NCBI GenBank assembly: GCA_963791805.1
Contig: CAWBTU010000005.1
Coordinates: 1 to 25,349, forward strand
DNA length: 25,349 nucleotides
Reading direction: 5' to 3'
Source: JACMJL01 sp963791805
Lineage (GTDB): Bacteria; Bacillota; Clostridia; Clostridiales; Clostridiaceae
Below are positions 23,002-25,349 of this stretch, in pieces. The translations under genes and the position numbers were made by a program. The notes beneath the pieces are model-generated. The model did no database searches, was not told the DNA's origin, and saw only the letters and a program-made list of their open reading frames with translations. Within the stretch, counting starts at the first letter, position 1; each line of letters begins with the position of its first letter.

Positions 23002-23043
23002 AAAAACACCTCCAAATTTTGTTAATGATTTGGAGGTGTTTTT
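23002..23043. terminator. Perfect hairpin between the two DUF2382 genes
   Basis: AAAAACACCTCCAAAT (23002-23017) and ATTTGGAGGTGTTTTT (23028-23043) form a 16-bp perfect stem around 10 bases with a T run. It lies 7 bases after the first gene. The second gene starts 22 bases after it, leaving no space for a full promoter between; read-through or a promoter inside the first gene is needed for the second. Confidence 0.85.
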
Positions 23044-23065
23044 AAAATAACTGGAGGGTAATGGT

Positions 23066-23530
23066 ATGGCAAATAACTCAGATAAAGAACATGTATCAGA
23101 AACAACAGCACCTAATCAAGGAATAAATGACTATAGTAAAGATGTGACGTTTCAGATTAAACAAGAACAGCTTGATATAGCAAAAAAATGGATACAAACA
23201 GGTGAAGTAAGTATTTATAGGGAAACTTTCACCGAGGAAAAAAGTTTTACTATACCTGTTAATCGTGAAGAACTGGTAATAGAGAAAAAATCTAATGATT
23301 TAGATAATTGCAAACATAGGGATAGGACTAAAGAAGTTATCCGAATACTGCTTAACGAAGAAAAGGTTGAATTCACTAAACAAAGAGTTGATATAGAAGA
23401 TGTATCGGTATATAAGCAGCAGATACAAGATATAAAACATATTGAAGAGACACTGAAGCATGAGGAGCCTAAAATTAAAGTCTCTGGATCCGCAAAGGTC
23501 AGTGAGAAATCCAATCCAAATAATTTATAA
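23066..23530 (+). CDS. DUF2382 (YsnF/AvaK-type) stress-response protein, paralogue
   Basis: A 154-residue paralogue of the gene before it. The same double pattern appears: 'VTFQIKQEQLDIAKKWIQTGEVSIYRETFTEEKSFTIPVNREELVIEKK' and 'IRILLNEEKVEFTKQRVDIEDVSVYKQQIQDIKHIEETLKHEEPKI'. RBS CTGGAGGGTAATGGT precedes the ATG. It has diverged much from its neighbour (GEV of the second half became EDV), so the duplication is old or selection is relaxed. Function unknown. Confidence 0.82.
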   Translation: MANNSDKEHVSETTAPNQGINDYSKDVTFQIKQEQLDIAKKWIQTGEVSIYRETFTEEKSFTIPVNREELVIEKKSNDLDNCKHRDRTKEVIRILLNEEKVEFTKQRVDIEDVSVYKQQIQDIKHIEETLKHEEPKIKVSGSAKVSEKSNPNNL

Positions 23531-23704
23531 TTTCTAGTGTGAATATGTAGATCTTTTGAAAAGGCAATAAAAAGAGAGAAAAAGAGAAAGCACCAAAAAT
23601 GTGTAAGTATCTATAATAATATTTTGTTAAGTTATAAAAGTTAAAGTATTCTCCCATTAATAAATGGAGAAGTATTAAAAGTACCTCTCCAAAGTAAAAG
23701 TAAA

Positions 23705-23723
23705 CACCTGGATAAATAAGGTG
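23705..23723 (-). terminator. Weak terminator-like hairpin after the Gly/His/Tyr-rich gene
   Basis: Read on the minus strand, CACCT pairs with AGGTG around nine bases and is followed by TTTACTTTTACTTT. It is short, so the call is tentative. The rest of 23531-23746 is AT-rich and shows no gene. Confidence 0.35.
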
Positions 23724-23746
23724 AAATAGCTGATAAGCTATAGATT

Positions 23747-24181
23747 CTAATATGGATAGTAGGGATTGTAAGGATACTGGTCATAATAGTAAGGATAGGG
23801 ATAAGGGTAAGGGTACGGGTAGAGATAAGGGTAATAACCGAAATTACCATGATGACCGAAATGACCACCGCCATGACCGAAATGGCCGCCACCATGACCA
23901 CCATGGCCCCCATGACCTCCCCCATGTCCACCACCATGCCCGCCTCCATGCATAGGACGACTTTCCATCATATCGTCTAAAACTGCTCTTTGATATGGAC
24001 ATTGAGGCATCATCTGGGGATTATACATTCCACTCATCATTGGACAACCCATACATTGACCTCCCATTTGAGGCTGCATCATAGGACTAGGTTCATTTTC
24101 ATTCGGCATATTCATTTGGCTCGCCATATCTGAAGTCCCCACGTCTGCATTTTCATATTCTGGCATTTCTCTATAGGACAT
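23747..24181 (-). CDS. Gly/His- and Tyr-rich low-complexity spore coat-like protein
   Basis: A 144-residue protein with RBS GGAGGTCTTTAA. Residues 1-70 contain MSYREMPEYENAD, 'CMGCPMMSGMYNPQMMPQCPYQRAVLDDMM' and Met/Pro-rich sequence. Residues 78-113 are almost only Gly and His with a few Phe (GGGH and FGHGGGH repeats). Residues 114-144 are Tyr/Pro-rich (YPYPYPYPYPYYY). It shares length, N-terminal 'YR-M--ENA', C-x-MMSGM and the Tyr-rich end with the protein at 5566-6000. The Tyr-Pro tail suits cross-linking in the coat; the Gly-His block could bind metal ions. There is no membrane segment. The assignment to the coat is by composition and context. Confidence 0.65.
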   Translation of the reverse strand: MSYREMPEYENADVGTSDMASQMNMPNENEPSPMMQPQMGGQCMGCPMMSGMYNPQMMPQCPYQRAVLDDMMESRPMHGGGHGGGHGGGHGGHGGHGGGHFGHGGGHFGHHGNFGYYPYLYPYPYPYPYPYYYDQYPYNPYYPY

Positions 24182-24239
24182 TTAAAGACCTCCACTTATT
24201 TAACTACTTTAATATTTTATGAGCTGATTAAGAATAATA

Positions 24240-24276
24240 TGTCATTTGAGAGGTGCCTGGCACCAAAATCGTGACA
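24240..24276. repeat. 37-bp palindromic repeat, copy 3
   Basis: It has the outer ends TGTCA and TGACA and the core GGTGCC-T-GGCACC, with 18-base arms around a central T as in copy 1. Several inner positions of the arms do not pair. It lies in the intergenic space upstream of both the Gly/His-rich coat gene and the CheW remnant. Confidence 0.8.
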
Positions 24277-24411
24277 TTTCAATACTGCAATTCTCATATA
24301 TTCCATATAACCCTTTAGTTTAATAATTACATAAATATTTAGGTATGATAACATTACTACAAATATATATGGCTTTTCATTAATAATTTTAATAAGAAGG
24401 GTGGTATTTAA

Positions 24412-24684
24412 TTGGCGGAGTTTTTAGATGAAACTTTGGAAACATCAGAAGATACTCAAAAGGGAAAATTTCTCACCTTTTCTGTTGGACTTATTGTTGA
24501 TAATGTAGCTGAAGTAATTAATATTGATGATAGTAATATTGTTCCACCACCAGGTACGAAAACAGGTTTTCATAATCGCTATGTTAGAGGGATTGGCGAA
24601 GTAGGCAAAGAAGTTAGGCTTTTGCTTGACTGTGCTAAGTTACTTAATGATGAAGATTTAGGAAAAATCACTGAAAAGGTTTAA
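24412..24684 (+). pseudogene. CheW-like protein with the middle of the domain deleted
   Basis: 90 residues read MAEFLDETLETSEDTQKGKF, LTFS, then directly VGLIVDNVAEVINIDDSNIV and so on to 'RYVRGIGEVGKEVRLLLDCAKLLNDEDL'. Clostridial CheW proteins begin with 'DTQKGKFLTFSLG' and end with 'VGLIVD-V-EV', '-NRYI-GIG' and 'LLLD--KLL', but carry about 65 residues between the two parts (150-165 in total). The join at about residue 24 (near 24481-24486) is in frame, so a short protein can still be made from the TTG start at 24412 (GGGTGGT upstream). It lacks most of one of the two beta-barrels of the CheW fold. I see no chemotaxis genes nearby. It is probably a non-functional remnant. Confidence 0.72.
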
Positions 24685-24771
24685 AAGAGAGGATTGTTAA
24701 ATGAAATAAAAAAGAATCCTAAAATAACTTTGAGTAGCACTGAGTTTGGAAAATACTAAGAAAAATATATT

Positions 24772-24814
24772 AAGACCATGGTACTTGATTAAATTAAGTG
24801 CCATGGTCTTTTAT
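24772..24814. terminator. Hairpin between the CheW remnant and the CBO0543-type gene
   Basis: The arms AAGACCATGGTACTT and AAGTGCCATGGTCTT (one G-T pair) flank an AT loop, with T-rich sequence on the + strand side. It is best placed as a terminator for both convergent transcripts. Confidence 0.75.
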
Positions 24815-25287
24815 AATTTATTTTTCATGGGGGTAAAGAACCATATACAATACTTCCTAGTAATATAAAAGGTAATAAAAAGTGTAATCCATGTTAAATA
24901 CCAAGTCCAATGCATATATTTTAGAATATTTGTATACTTTTCTACAAGTACCTCCAAACAAGTTATAGTAGTGCAGTAATAGAAATAATACATAAATTTA
25001 CCTAATAGATTTTTCTTTTCTGGAAAGTTAACATTAAATATTGCGCATATGGAAGGATATACAAAATACTCAAAGGTAAAGCTTGTTTTATTTGCATATG
25101 GGAAAAGCCTCACTGGATATTCTATAAGTTTTAATTGTACAACTAATAAGCCAAGTATCCATGTAATAAGTTGTTTTAATAAAAAGGCTACATGTGCTTC
25201 TCGAATTTTATTTTTAGGGATAAATTTTATTAACAAAATTATTGTTAAAATCCATTCAAAAGTTATAAGAGCATAGTCTCTATTCAT
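24811..25287 (-). CDS. CBO0543-family integral membrane protein
   Basis: A 158-residue membrane protein with about five hydrophobic segments (starting near residues 6, 31, 61, 92 and 125). Features are 'MNRDYALITFEWILTI', 'EAHVAFLLKQLITWILGLLVVQLKLIEYPVRLF' and 'SFTFEYFVYPSICAIFNVNFP', the pattern of the CBO0543 family of Firmicutes, whose function is unknown. I chose ATG 25285-25287 because GGAGG lies 8 bases upstream on the minus strand; a start five codons upstream would overlap the RBS. Confidence 0.8.
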   Translation of the reverse strand: MNRDYALITFEWILTIILLIKFIPKNKIREAHVAFLLKQLITWILGLLVVQLKLIEYPVRLFPYANKTSFTFEYFVYPSICAIFNVNFPEKKNLLGKFMYYFYYCTTITCLEVLVEKYTNILKYMHWTWYLTWITLFITFYITRKYCIWFFTPMKNKL

Positions 25288-25349
25288 AAATATTTCCTCC
25301 AATATTATATTTAGTATTAGAAGGAAACAGTTCTATTATTCACATTCTT

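Noticed and set aside
23860..23950. Short GC-rich repeats in the coat-like gene as a CRISPR array
   Set aside because: The units are 9-12 bases, continuous, and encode GGGH repeats; there are no spacers of constant length and no cas genes.
23752..23955. Open frame on + opposite the Gly/His-rich coat gene (His/Asp/Arg-rich product)
   Set aside because: It is the complement of a biased, repetitive coding sequence, has no RBS, and the minus-strand gene has a strong RBS and a paralogue.

Overview
The window is AT-rich, with strong Gram-positive ribosome binding sites and many alpha/beta-type SASP, cotJ and CotF-like spore genes. It also holds oxygen-sensitive enzymes: pyruvate:ferredoxin oxidoreductase and Ni carbon monoxide dehydrogenase. 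Together these point to an anaerobic spore-former of the class Clostridia, probably Clostridium or a close relative. I see no rRNA, tRNA, CRISPR array, prophage or complete insertion sequence.

Layout. 1-1000: the 3' end of an HtrA-like protease, a 42-residue orphan peptide gene and a GreA/GreB-family factor. 1230-2900: an AraC regulator, a VOC-fold protein and a Cys-rich DUF3795 protein, all on +. 3200-5520: small genes (zinc-ribbon peptide, short DUF2935-like protein, Lmo0937-type membrane peptide) and a membrane-anchored HSL-type esterase. 5560-8000: a spore block with a Tyr-rich coat-like protein, two SASPs and the cotJABC operon. 8224-20135: the metabolic core, with cyanophycin synthetase (cphA), PFOR, then on the minus strand thpR, amidohydrolase, CO dehydrogenase and a DUF3787 spore-surface peptide, and finally cyanophycinase (cphB) on +. 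20135-24700: a second spore/stress block with two CotF-like proteins, two DUF2382 (YsnF-type) proteins and a second Tyr-rich coat-like protein. At least four genes here look damaged: an alcohol dehydrogenase tail, a manganese catalase with an internal deletion, a DUF2935 gene with a TGA at a Trp codon, and a CheW gene lacking its middle. The window ends with a CBO0543-type membrane protein.

How the parts may fit. CphA makes and CphB degrades the nitrogen reserve cyanophycin. The two genes are 8.5 kb apart, and spore genes lie beyond each of them, which agrees with reports linking cyanophycin to spore assembly in clostridia. Between them, PFOR reduces ferredoxin from pyruvate. The CODH has no cooC, cooF or acs neighbour and carries an unusual D-cluster motif (CX2C). 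A 37-bp palindromic repeat occurs three times; one copy lies inside cotJA and contains a 15-bp in-frame duplication. The most notable observations are this repeat in a coding gene, the decay of the 20-24.7 kb block, the unusual solitary CODH, and the cyanophycin pair with a substituted primer-making site in CphA.
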